A DNA stretch of 64,000 bases from CALECP01 sp964389925. Its GTDB lineage: Bacteria; Chloroflexota; Anaerolineae; Promineifilales; Promineifilaceae. The stretch is from NCBI GenBank assembly GCA_964389925.1, contig CAYMGE010000002.1, positions 1 to 64,000 of the forward strand, read 5' to 3'. Shown piece after piece: positions 23,725 to 32,158 of the stretch (positions are counted from its first letter, which is position 1; every line of letters begins with the position of its first letter). The position numbers were made by a program, and so were the translations under genes. Below the pieces are notes generated by a model, which worked only from the letters and a program-made list of their open reading frames with translations, was not told where the DNA came from and did not search any database.

Positions 23725-24801
23725 TTACCTCTCACGAATTTTCCCTCTATAACGTGCGTAGGTCGCGTAGTCGATCTCTTTTTGACGGTTGAGATAGGCG
23801 CGAGTCGCTGGGGCGCGTCCGCGAATATCGGCAATGCGTTCCGTCACGAAGAGGTCAAATGCGTCTGATCCCGCGCCGCTGCCATAGCTGACCATCAAAA
23901 TACGGTCGCCCGATTCTGCAATGTCGAGAATGCTCGTCAAGCCGATGATGCACGACCCGCTATATGTGTTGCCAATTTCGCCAGCTAATAATCCCGCTTC
24001 CATCTGCTGCATGTTGAAGCCGAGCATCTTGCCGACGCGAGATGGGAATTTATAGTTTGGCTGGTGGAAAACGGCGTATTGATAATCGGCTGGAGTTGTA
24101 CCCAACGCCGCCATCATAAAATTTGCCGCACCTTGAATATGTTTGAAATAGGCGGGTTCGCCTGTGAAGCGGTCACCGTGTGAGGGATAAATGGCGTGTT
24201 CGCGTCGCCAGAAATCGGGTGTGTCGGTGACAAAGGAGTAGGTCGCGTTGATCGTGCAGACTGCTTCGGCCGCTGGCCCGATCAGCACCCCCGCGCCACC
24301 CGCAGCCGCTGTATATTCGAGCGCGTCACTCGGCCGACCTTGTGCCGTATCCATCCCAATCGCCATCGCATACTTCGCCATGCCGCTGCCGACGAGACCA
24401 ATGCCCGCCTGCATCGCTTCTGTGCCGGCTTTGCAAGCGAACTCCCAATCGGCCGAGACCGTGTTCGGAACCGCCCCAATCGCCTCCGCCACAATCGTAC
24501 TGGTCGGCTTGACAGCATAGGGATGACTTTCACTCCCCACCCACACCGCACGAATCTCACGCGGGTCAACCTGCGCCCGCTTGAGCGTATTCCGCGCCGC
24601 CTCAATCGACATCGTGACGACATCCTCATCGAGACCGCTAACTGCCTTTGCCTTCACAGGTGACCCGCCTGCGCCATTTGTCCACATTTGACTAATCGTT
24701 TTCCCCGCAATCCGATAACGTGGCACATATGCCCCATAGCCGACGATTCCGACAGGGCGATCTGGTCTCATGAGGCCGTCTTGTAATGTTTGGTTTGACA
24801 T
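23725..24801 (-). CDS. Hydroxymethylglutaryl-CoA synthase, archaeal type
   Basis: 358 residues. The catalytic triad is visible: Glu91 in VWVGSESHPYAVKP, Cys123 in WEFACKAGTEA and His246 in AVFHQPNYKFP; GSGAGSDAF near the C-terminus is also typical. It condenses acetyl-CoA with acetoacetyl-CoA to HMG-CoA in the cytoplasm. Neighbours are HMG-CoA reductase upstream and thiolase with DUF35 downstream. The start at 24801 gives a 10-residue extension before MRPDRPVGIVGYG; the internal Met is possible. Confidence 0.93.
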   Translation of the reverse strand: MSNQTLQDGLMRPDRPVGIVGYGAYVPRYRIAGKTISQMWTNGAGGSPVKAKAVSGLDEDVVTMSIEAARNTLKRAQVDPREIRAVWVGSESHPYAVKPTSTIVAEAIGAVPNTVSADWEFACKAGTEAMQAGIGLVGSGMAKYAMAIGMDTAQGRPSDALEYTAAAGGAGVLIGPAAEAVCTINATYSFVTDTPDFWRREHAIYPSHGDRFTGEPAYFKHIQGAANFMMAALGTTPADYQYAVFHQPNYKFPSRVGKMLGFNMQQMEAGLLAGEIGNTYSGSCIIGLTSILDIAESGDRILMVSYGSGAGSDAFDLFVTERIADIRGRAPATRAYLNRQKEIDYATYARYRGKIRER

Positions 24802-24817
24802 ACTTTTGGGTAAATTG

Positions 24818-24851
24818 GCATTCGGTGGGTAAATAGCTGAATACCGAATGC
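24818..24851. repeat. Small inverted repeat of the TTCGGT family
   Basis: GCATTCGGT pairs with ACCGAATGC across 16 bases, in the 59-bp gap between the reductase and synthase genes. The same TTCGGTATTCGGT-like wording appears in the repeat at 62101-62164. Confidence 0.5.
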
Positions 24852-24860
24852 ACCTATATC

Positions 24861-26138
24861 TTAATCCACAAGCAATTCGGCCGCCCGATTGACGCGAATG
24901 TTGCCCTCATTGACCAACTGATTGGCAATCCGCTGAACCTGCCCGTTAATCGCACCTGCGGCAAGCGCGACCTGTCGAGCGTGCATTCGCATGTGTCCCT
25001 TTTGAATGCCGTCGGTGGCGAGGGCGCGAATGGCAGCGAGATTTTGCGCCAGACCGACACACGCCATCACTTCAGCAAGCTCTTGCGCTCCTGACACGTC
25101 TAAAATTTTCATAGCGATTTTCGCTGTCGGGTGTACTTTTGTCGCGCCGCCAACTGTGCCAACCGCTAGAGGCAGTGTCATTTCGCCAATGAGATCGCCA
25201 GCTTCATTGACATACCAATCGGTCAAGGCGCGATATTGTCCGTTGCGGGCGGCGTAGGCATGTGCGCCAGCTTCGATGGCACGCCAATCGTTGCCCGTCG
25301 CAATGCAAACCGCGTCGATGCCGTTCATGATGCCCTTGTTATGCGTCGTGGCGCGATAGGGATCAACGACGGCAAAAGCGTTTGCTTCTGCAATGCGTTG
25401 GGCGACTTCATATCCGTCCATGCCATCGCGCGTTAACGCGGTTGCTGGAATTGTGCAATGTGCTGTGGCTGTGCGACGATCTGTCAAGTTGGAGAGGATG
25501 CGTAAATTGGTGCGACCGCCTGTCAATTCGGCAATGATGGGGGCGATTGTCTCGGCCGCCGTATTGACCGCATTGGCTCCCATCGCATCACGACAATCAT
25601 ACAAAAGATGGACGACCATCATCGCGCCGACAGGTGTTTCATCAAAACGACGCACTTCAATATCGCGGGAACCACCACCACGACGGACGATGTTTTGGGA
25701 GACGGCATCGGCCGATTGCATCAACAACGCTTTATTAGCTTCCACATTGGCAACCGCCTGATCCATATCGGGAATGTCCAAAACTTGAACCTGCCCAATC
25801 ATGATCGGCTCAGATGACTCCGTTTGAAAGCCCCCGCCAGCACGCGCCAATTTTGCCGCATAGCTGACCGCTGCCAAAACACTCGGCTCTTCGACTGCCA
25901 TCGGAATGAGATAATCGCGCCCGTTGATTTGGAAGTTGGCTGCAATCCCCAACGGGAGTGCATGTGTTCCAATTCCATTTTCAATCATGCTATTAGCTGT
26001 CTCATTGGAGAGACCACCATTTTGCAAGACATCGATCTCGTCATCAACCAGTTGCGCCCATTCCGCGACAATGCCGATTCGCTCACCGCGTGACAATTTG
26101 TAAAAACCTGAAAGTTGTGATGATTTTGTGGCGACCAT
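24861..26138 (-). CDS. mvaA: Hydroxymethylglutaryl-CoA reductase, class II
   Basis: 425 residues. Class II hallmarks are MIENGIGTHALPLGIA, EEPSVLAAVSYAAKLAR (catalytic Glu), DAMGANAVNT (cofactor-binding) and the K in ATTHNKGIMNG, plus a C-terminal HMRMHAR (His). The class II form is used in bacterial mevalonate metabolism; with HMG-CoA synthase and thiolase adjacent, a biosynthetic role to mevalonate is likelier than degradation. AGAAGGATT precedes the ATG. It is the first gene of the operon; the promoter should lie in 26139-26340. Confidence 0.95.
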   Translation of the reverse strand: MVATKSSQLSGFYKLSRGERIGIVAEWAQLVDDEIDVLQNGGLSNETANSMIENGIGTHALPLGIAANFQINGRDYLIPMAVEEPSVLAAVSYAAKLARAGGGFQTESSEPIMIGQVQVLDIPDMDQAVANVEANKALLMQSADAVSQNIVRRGGGSRDIEVRRFDETPVGAMMVVHLLYDCRDAMGANAVNTAAETIAPIIAELTGGRTNLRILSNLTDRRTATAHCTIPATALTRDGMDGYEVAQRIAEANAFAVVDPYRATTHNKGIMNGIDAVCIATGNDWRAIEAGAHAYAARNGQYRALTDWYVNEAGDLIGEMTLPLAVGTVGGATKVHPTAKIAMKILDVSGAQELAEVMACVGLAQNLAAIRALATDGIQKGHMRMHARQVALAAGAINGQVQRIANQLVNEGNIRVNRAAELLVD

Positions 26139-26340
26139 AATCCTTCTTTTCTGTGACCCTTCGTGATGTGCGCGAAGCTGTATAAGCCACGTCGATTGTT
26201 CAGAATTTCACGATATACAACCCGATTATAGGCAAAAAGAACTGCCAAATACTGTCAGGCAGGAGGTGAAAGCTGTTTTTGGGGGATTTTGGGAGAGAGA
26301 GTTAGTACCGCAATACTGCCCACTATTGATTGTAGTCTGT

Positions 26341-27075
26341 TTATCGCCTAGTTGCTGTGATGGTCAGAAACCCGTCTGTTACTTGTACATTTGTGAAGCG
26401 ATAGCTGCCGGGGATATAGCTGAGAGCGGTGAGGAGGGTTCCGTTAAGGCGATTGATGGCAAGGCGCGTAATCGTATCGGGTAGTTCGATTTGTCCAACC
26501 GTGGCTGAATTGGCAGCGATTTGGAGTGTGCCGTCAGGGGTGACGTAGGGGATCAGGATGATGGCGAAGGGGGCGCGAATCGGCCGATTGATTTCCCCCG
26601 TCACAATAATTCGCCCATCGCTCAACGTTGCCGTCAATCGCTCAAGTTGTGCATCCCCCGTGTCGATCTCATCGCGGCGGAGTGCGTTTGTCAATTGTGC
26701 CTCAGTGAGCGTGAACTGCACATTGCCATTCGCATCAGGTTGAATCTGCCCCAGTACATCTCGCAAACTGCGCCCTGTTTCGAGCAGATTTGTGCCTTCG
26801 ACGGCGGCGCGTGTGGCGACGGCACGGGCGTTGACGGCGGCGGTGGCGGCGGCCGATTGTGCATTCACAATAGTGGTCGGTGCATTGGCTATCGCTGTCG
26901 CCGCCTGAGAACGCGCAGTCGCAGCATAGGTTGGCGCAACGGCAATCGCCGTTCCCGCAAGCGTCTCGCCTCGCTCACGGATCGCATCGAGACGCTCACG
27001 GTTTTCAGGCGTGAGCTGGTCACATCCAACGAACAAAACCAGTAAGAATAATAGAGTTGGTATGAGCTTGGTCAT
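26341..27075 (-). CDS. Lipoprotein with Ala-rich linker
   Basis: About 244 residues. Signal peptide with lipobox LFVGC (Cys at about 18 of the form starting MTKLIPT). An alanine/threonine-rich stretch (about 40-90) follows, then a beta-rich domain with VQFTLTEAQLTNALRR and repeated strands ending TNVQVTDGFLTITATRR. The C-terminal pattern recalls DUF2993/LmeA-like lipid-binding folds, with low certainty. An alternative start three codons upstream is at 27084. Confidence 0.7.
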   Translation of the reverse strand: MTKLIPTLLFLLVLFVGCDQLTPENRERLDAIRERGETLAGTAIAVAPTYAATARSQAATAIANAPTTIVNAQSAAATAAVNARAVATRAAVEGTNLLETGRSLRDVLGQIQPDANGNVQFTLTEAQLTNALRRDEIDTGDAQLERLTATLSDGRIIVTGEINRPIRAPFAIILIPYVTPDGTLQIAANSATVGQIELPDTITRLAINRLNGTLLTALSYIPGSYRFTNVQVTDGFLTITATRR

Positions 27076-27093
27076 TTTGTACATAGCGTGATT

Positions 27094-29991
27094 TCATGAA
27101 TGGGCTGAAGCCCGTTCAATATTGAGGGCAAGCAAATTCTCTAAAATTTCTTCATCTTCCAGTGTCGCCGACCAGCCATACGCACGCAAGACAGCTTTAT
27201 CTAATTCTGTGTGAATATCGTGTAATGTTTGGGCTTGAGCGAGTGTGAAATCACAGTTGACGATCTTTTTCCAACCCAACTTAAACGCCGCATTGTAGCG
27301 TGTTCCATCAGCAAGTGCGGCGCGATAATGTTCCAGCGCATTGTACATATTGGTCAATGTGCGTCGCTTGATACGCCGCTTATAAGCGACATCAATGCCA
27401 CTTTCTGGAATGGGTGGATGTAGCCATGCCTGTCGAAATGCGACTAATTCGCGTGCGGACTCCGCAATCTCCGCTACATCTTCATTTTCCGCCTCGCTTG
27501 GTTCGTTTCCTAATCGCCATGGGAAGGCAAATGTCTCGAAGGCTGTTGTGGACGTGTAGCGCGGCCGATCTTCTAAAGAAGTTCCTTTATGCAAAGACCA
27601 CGTTTCATGCACTCGTGAGTGTAATACGCCAAAAAAATAATCATCTTCACGCGCAAAAATCACGGTTCCCTGATTACATAACACATCAATGCTTTGCCAA
27701 ACAAAAATTCGATGTTTGGCAACACCGGGCGTAACGACAAAACGTGTTTTTCCAGCGAGTGCGTGCCGCATCTCAACGCGGGGTCTGCCATATTGCCACC
27801 AACGCTCTTTTAATGCACCGCGTTTATTTTTGCGTGTAGGATAGACGACCGATTGCACATACGCGAAAGGAAGCTGATAGCGTGCGGCTTGCTCTTGCGT
27901 CATCATGTTAAAGTCGATTGTGTATTTATTACGCGGTGCTTTTACGAGGTCCGTTGCGCTCATGACGGGACGTACTACATCACTATTTTGAACACCTGTC
28001 GGGTTGCTTGCGCCCAACATTCGTTCGGCTTCTTCTTTGTCGATGTCAAACGAGCCTTTCGCTGAAGGCCCCATAAAACTAACACCTTGCATATCAGGCA
28101 GTTTTTTTGCACCCGAAATGTAAAAGTTGAAGCTTGTCAAATCTGGATTGATTTGGGTCACTTTGTGTCCATTAAGCCGCCGAGATGGTTCATTTCCAGC
28201 ATCAAATCCAATGATCGAGATATGAACGGCCGCACCTTCAAGCATCCACGGCCGATCTACCCAAGCAAAAAAAATATCACCCTCATGCTTGATTCGTTCT
28301 AATACACGTTTGTTAACTCCTCCACTGATCGAGTTTGTTGCAACAAATCCAACGCGCACTGTCTCTCCACGAGTCAGTTTGACACGCCCGCGCTCAAACC
28401 AGTAACAAACCAAATCAGAAAATGATGGCATATCTTTGTATGCCTCAAAAAGTGTATCGACATATTCATTGCCTAACTCTTTGCGAATTTTATTGCCGCC
28501 TAAGAATGGCGGGTTGCCAACGATAACGGTTGTGGAGGGCCAAGTGGCTTCGGCCGACTCCCCCTCAGCACCATACGCAAGGATTGCATCTTTGCGTTCG
28601 ATCTGATTGAGGGGTTGTAGGATCGGTTCGCCTAGTTCGGTAAAGCCGTTTTCGATACGCCACTGAATGTAGCCGATCCAAATGGTGACTTGGGCGAGTT
28701 CGTGCGCGTAAGGGTTAATCTCAATGCCATAGAGTTGACGTGGTGTGACTGTGAGTGGAATGGCAGGCAAGCCGCTGCGTTCAGCATGGACGATGACCTC
28801 TTTTTGCATGTCGAGCAGTTGGTGTAGCGCGACGTATAGGAAGTTACCACTGCCACAAGCGGGGTCGAGTACGGTTGTGTTGGCGATCTCGGCCGAAAAA
28901 TCGCTCAACAGCCGATGAGCCATATCGATATCCCCTTTGCGAAGGGCGCGATCTGCCCGACGACGCACAACATCCCAATCACGACGCAACGGCTCCATCA
29001 GCACAGGATTGACCACCAACAAAATGTCCTCTTTGCTCGTGTAATGTGCGCCGAGTTGGGCGCGTTTTTGCTTGTCGATGACCCGCTCGAACAATGTGCC
29101 AAAAATGCTCGGCTCGATGCCGCTCCAATCTTGACGGGCTGCGTGCAACAAAGTCTTGGCAAGATTGCTGGGCAATGGTGGCACAAACGCATCATCGAAA
29201 AGCGTGCCGTTAAAATTTAGGATTTGATAGTAGCCGTATCGGCCGCCCGACCTCATCCTGTCAAATAAGTCCGCGAGATGCCCTGCAAATTGATACTGTG
29301 GCTCGATGGAACTTGGCTGATAAGCAAGCAAATTGCTAAACAGGCTGTTTGGCAATAACCCCATATCCTCGACAAACAGACAAAATAGCAGTTGCACAAG
29401 AAAATGGGCAAATTTTTCAGGCGGTGTTTCATCTTTGTCAAACGCTTTTAGGTCATCTACCACTTTGACAAAGGTTTGAGCAGTCGCTTGGGTGATGTAT
29501 TCCTGCGTGCGTTCGGGGCGGAAAAAGGCGGTAATGTCATCAGGGTGCGCGAAGCACATCTTGAGTTCTGCCAGCTTTTCGGGTTGTGTCGCCAAATCGG
29601 TCAGCGTAATCTCTGTGCGGCGTGAAGGGTAGTTCGTGAAATTGGTATGAATGCGAATCGTTTCGAGATCGCAGACGATGAGCAGTGGTGGATTGTCGAG
29701 AGCTTCGCGGTAACGTTGAACTTGTTGATAGGCTCTGTCGAGATTGCCATGATAGCCTTTGTATTCCCAGACAAAATGACGATGATAGAAGACATCAGCG
29801 CGGCCTTTGTTGCCGTCGGGCTTTTCGGCCGATTTCTCAAACCGAAACGTGTCACTATCTATCTCATCTGCATAAGGCGGTGGATGTCCCACAAGCGCAC
29901 AAACATCATTGAAATGACTCTGCGCGGCCGCGAGTTCATTGAGTCGATTTTTGAGATTTGACCATTTGGCGACAAATTCGGCAGGTGTCAT
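27094..29991 (-). CDS. Type IIG restriction-modification enzyme (MmeI-like single polypeptide)
   Basis: 965 residues in the order nuclease, helical connector, methylase, specificity. The nuclease PD-(D/E)xK-like residues are D66...E76-Y-K78 (GRADVFYHRHFVWEYKGY). The SAM motif is DPACGSGNFL (376-385) and the catalytic motif NPPF (493-496), which marks N6-adenine methylation. The C-terminal part (about 620-930) should be the target-recognition domain. No separate R, M or S subunit lies nearby, consistent with one-protein systems. The recognition site cannot be read from sequence. It is codirectional with the lipoprotein downstream and the SRAP gene upstream (13 bp). Confidence 0.9.
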   Translation of the reverse strand: MTPAEFVAKWSNLKNRLNELAAAQSHFNDVCALVGHPPPYADEIDSDTFRFEKSAEKPDGNKGRADVFYHRHFVWEYKGYHGNLDRAYQQVQRYREALDNPPLLIVCDLETIRIHTNFTNYPSRRTEITLTDLATQPEKLAELKMCFAHPDDITAFFRPERTQEYITQATAQTFVKVVDDLKAFDKDETPPEKFAHFLVQLLFCLFVEDMGLLPNSLFSNLLAYQPSSIEPQYQFAGHLADLFDRMRSGGRYGYYQILNFNGTLFDDAFVPPLPSNLAKTLLHAARQDWSGIEPSIFGTLFERVIDKQKRAQLGAHYTSKEDILLVVNPVLMEPLRRDWDVVRRRADRALRKGDIDMAHRLLSDFSAEIANTTVLDPACGSGNFLYVALHQLLDMQKEVIVHAERSGLPAIPLTVTPRQLYGIEINPYAHELAQVTIWIGYIQWRIENGFTELGEPILQPLNQIERKDAILAYGAEGESAEATWPSTTVIVGNPPFLGGNKIRKELGNEYVDTLFEAYKDMPSFSDLVCYWFERGRVKLTRGETVRVGFVATNSISGGVNKRVLERIKHEGDIFFAWVDRPWMLEGAAVHISIIGFDAGNEPSRRLNGHKVTQINPDLTSFNFYISGAKKLPDMQGVSFMGPSAKGSFDIDKEEAERMLGASNPTGVQNSDVVRPVMSATDLVKAPRNKYTIDFNMMTQEQAARYQLPFAYVQSVVYPTRKNKRGALKERWWQYGRPRVEMRHALAGKTRFVVTPGVAKHRIFVWQSIDVLCNQGTVIFAREDDYFFGVLHSRVHETWSLHKGTSLEDRPRYTSTTAFETFAFPWRLGNEPSEAENEDVAEIAESARELVAFRQAWLHPPIPESGIDVAYKRRIKRRTLTNMYNALEHYRAALADGTRYNAAFKLGWKKIVNCDFTLAQAQTLHDIHTELDKAVLRAYGWSATLEDEEILENLLALNIERASAHS

Positions 29992-30004
29992 GATTTGGCG
30001 ATGT

Positions 30005-30655
30005 TTAGATTGGAAGAATGCACTGCGCCCCTTCGTTCACAGGTTTGTTGACATACGTTGAGACAGGCGTTGTCACAAGCATATCGCTTTGATAGGGTCG
30101 CAGCAAGGCTCGCACAGCCGGCAACGGCGCAGATGTATCGAGCCACAAATCATAATCTGCTTTATCGACGATCACAGGCATTCGATCATGAATCGGCCGC
30201 ATCGTCTCATTGGGTGTCGTCGTCAACAACGTACAAGTTTGTAAGCCTCGCCATTCTTCCCACAAGCCCGCAACAGCAAAAATATCATAGTCGGGAAAGT
30301 GAATGTGCGTTGGCTGTTTGCCATCGGGCCGCTTTTGCCACTCGTAAAAGCCTGTCATCGGGATGAGGCAGCGACGACGCTTGAATGCGCTGCGAAATGA
30401 TGGTTTTTCATGTGCCGTCTCCGAACGTGCGTTGATCATTTTGTAGCCGATTTTTGCCTCTTTTGCCCAGCTTGGGATCAAGCCCCACTGGAAATGGGTC
30501 AGTTCTCGTTTGCCATTTGCGTTGAGGCGCACGGCCGAGACGGGTTGGGATGGCGCAATGTTGTAACGTGGGACGAGTTGCACGGGTACGTTGTCCACGT
30601 TAAATGCCATTGTCAATTGTTCAGGGTTTGTGATTAGATTGAATCGTCCGCACAT
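30005..30655 (-). CDS. SOS-response-associated peptidase (YedK/HMCES, SRAP domain)
   Basis: 216 residues starting MCGRF, where Cys2 becomes the catalytic N-terminal residue that links covalently to abasic sites in single-stranded DNA. Conserved PRYNIAPSQ, WGLIPSWA, NARSE, GFYEWQ (Glu) and HDRMPVI (His) are present. It shields abasic sites during replication. It lies 13 bp upstream of the type IIG gene. A heptad repeat array abuts its start codon. Confidence 0.95.
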   Translation of the reverse strand: MCGRFNLITNPEQLTMAFNVDNVPVQLVPRYNIAPSQPVSAVRLNANGKRELTHFQWGLIPSWAKEAKIGYKMINARSETAHEKPSFRSAFKRRRCLIPMTGFYEWQKRPDGKQPTHIHFPDYDIFAVAGLWEEWRGLQTCTLLTTTPNETMRPIHDRMPVIVDKADYDLWLDTSAPLPAVRALLRPYQSDMLVTTPVSTYVNKPVNEGAQCILPI

Positions 30656-30660
30656 AGAAA

Positions 30661-30722
30661 AGGGGCTAGTTGCTAGTCGTTAGTGGCTAGTAAAAAAACT
30701 GATTCACTAGCAACTAGCAACT
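30661..30722. repeat. Heptad-periodic intergenic repeat, copy 2
   Basis: GGCTAGT-TGCTAGT-CGTTAGT-GGCTAGT at 7-bp steps, an AAAAAAAC spacer, then the complementary heptads CACTAGC-AACTAGC-AACTA. Same design as 22243-22322. Confidence 0.65.
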
Positions 30723-31191
30723 AAAGATCATTCAAATTGATAAAGCCGCCTCCTATTGCTGGTGGAACTTGCCCGATGACGTGTTCGGCGTGGGCGGCTT
30801 TGTGATGTTTGTTGAAGCGGCTGGGGGTTGGGAAGGGGGGATTTCGACCGAAAAGATACCGATCAATCAAATACGCCATCAACTCCACATCATAGTTGTC
30901 CTCGACCGTGCGATATTGGGTTGGGTTGCGATTGACGAGAACGTAAGGAGCGATGAGATGATCGTCGTTTGGCTCGACGCGCAGTTGAAAAATGCAAGAG
31001 CCAGAGACCGCACGATGGAAATAAACCCAGCCATCTTCGTAGTAGATGAACCATTTGTCTTGTGGGGTGCGGGGAATGTAGCCTTTTTTTAAGTTGGGGA
31101 TGTGATCGGCCGAGATGACCCCATCCAACTCCAATTGTGCAAACTGTGCAGGGAGCGGTCTATTTTTCCAAGAATTTCGTGTTGCTATCAT
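30721..31191 (-). CDS. Conserved protein of unknown function
   Basis: 156 residues, MIATRNSWKNRPLPAQFAQLELDGVISADHIPNLKKGYIPRTP. The centre has alternating strands (KWFIYYEDGWVYFHRAVSGSCIFQLRVEP) and a helix-rich end (VELMAYLIDRYLFGR). I do not recognise a family name. It has a clear promoter (31199-31227) and appears monocistronic. Confidence 0.7.
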   Translation of the reverse strand: MIATRNSWKNRPLPAQFAQLELDGVISADHIPNLKKGYIPRTPQDKWFIYYEDGWVYFHRAVSGSCIFQLRVEPNDDHLIAPYVLVNRNPTQYRTVEDNYDVELMAYLIDRYLFGRNPPFPTPSRFNKHHKAAHAEHVIGQVPPAIGGGFINLNDL

Positions 31192-31198
31192 CTATTGC

Positions 31199-31227
31199 AT
31201 TTTATGTGCTGCCGAAACAGTTGTCTA
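31199..31227 (-). promoter_or_regulatory. Sigma-70-like promoter with leaderless layout
   Basis: On the minus strand TAGACA (31222-31227), a 17-bp spacer, TAAAAT (31199-31204), then seven bases to the ATG at 31191. The spacing puts the start of transcription on or next to the start codon. Confidence 0.6.
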
Positions 31228-31262
31228 TAACAGCTTTGTGGGAAACAGATGATAGCTCAACG

Positions 31263-32105
31263 CTACAAATCTCGTGTCCCAAATGAACGCATTGCCAACA
31301 ATAACAACCCAACAACATAAATTACTGCATACACGATCATCGCATCGCTCGGTTCATTTCCGACAGAAAACGGGCCTGCAAAGTTCCCTGTAATATCTAG
31401 GTTGCGCGGCTGAAACAACACCGAAGCCTTGCGCCACAATGCCTCAATTGGCATCAACAAGCTCGAAATGATGCCGATGTTGATCGCTGTCTCATTTTGC
31501 ATAAAACTGCCAATCGTCTCAACCCAACCGCCGATAAATGCGAGACCATACAACATAAATGCCAGCACGCCATTTGCCAGTGTCGAAAGCCGCGTTCCCC
31601 CAAGAATACTCACCGTCATCACGATGACAGCGTTAAATGCCATGAGCAACATCCCCTGCGCGATATTTTCAAACGCATAGCCAACACGCAGATAGACAAA
31701 CAGCAAAATACTGCCCGACAACAACAAGCTGTAGATCACAGCCATCAGTGCAAAACCGACCCATTTGCCCAACACAATTTCCCAGCGACGCATCGGCTTT
31801 GTCACCAACGTGTCGATCAGGCGCGACTCAACCTCATTGGAAATTGCTGCGACCGAGATCAGCACCGACATAATCACAACGAGGAAGTTGGTTACATATA
31901 GCCCCATCATCGACAATGCGCTAATGGGAATGAGGTCGAGTTCATTACTGAGATCGAGACCGTATTCCTGCATATCACGCACGATGTAGTGCATTCCTGT
32001 CGAGAACAGGGCGACAAAGAGAATGCCCATTACAAGAGCGACCCAGAGGATACGGCGGCGTTGGGCTTCACGAATGGTAAGTTGTGCGATGATCCAAGTT
32101 GACAT
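31263..32105 (-). CDS. ABC-2-type transporter permease
   Basis: 280 residues with six hydrophobic segments: the first after TIREAQRRRILW (about 20-40), then pairs in the middle, and the last at 255-275. VAAISNEVESRLIDTLVTKPMRRWEIVLGKW is the conserved cytoplasmic coupling region of the ABC-2/NatB group. No ATP-binding subunit is next to it, so its partner lies elsewhere or it is unusual. The substrate is unknown. Confidence 0.82.
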   Translation of the reverse strand: MSTWIIAQLTIREAQRRRILWVALVMGILFVALFSTGMHYIVRDMQEYGLDLSNELDLIPISALSMMGLYVTNFLVVIMSVLISVAAISNEVESRLIDTLVTKPMRRWEIVLGKWVGFALMAVIYSLLLSGSILLFVYLRVGYAFENIAQGMLLMAFNAVIVMTVSILGGTRLSTLANGVLAFMLYGLAFIGGWVETIGSFMQNETAINIGIISSLLMPIEALWRKASVLFQPRNLDITGNFAGPFSVGNEPSDAMIVYAVIYVVGLLLLAMRSFGTRDL

Positions 32106-32158
32106 AATTTGATCGGCCGACCGAAAAGAAACAGGTGTTCAGTCGGGTGGTCGTCAGC

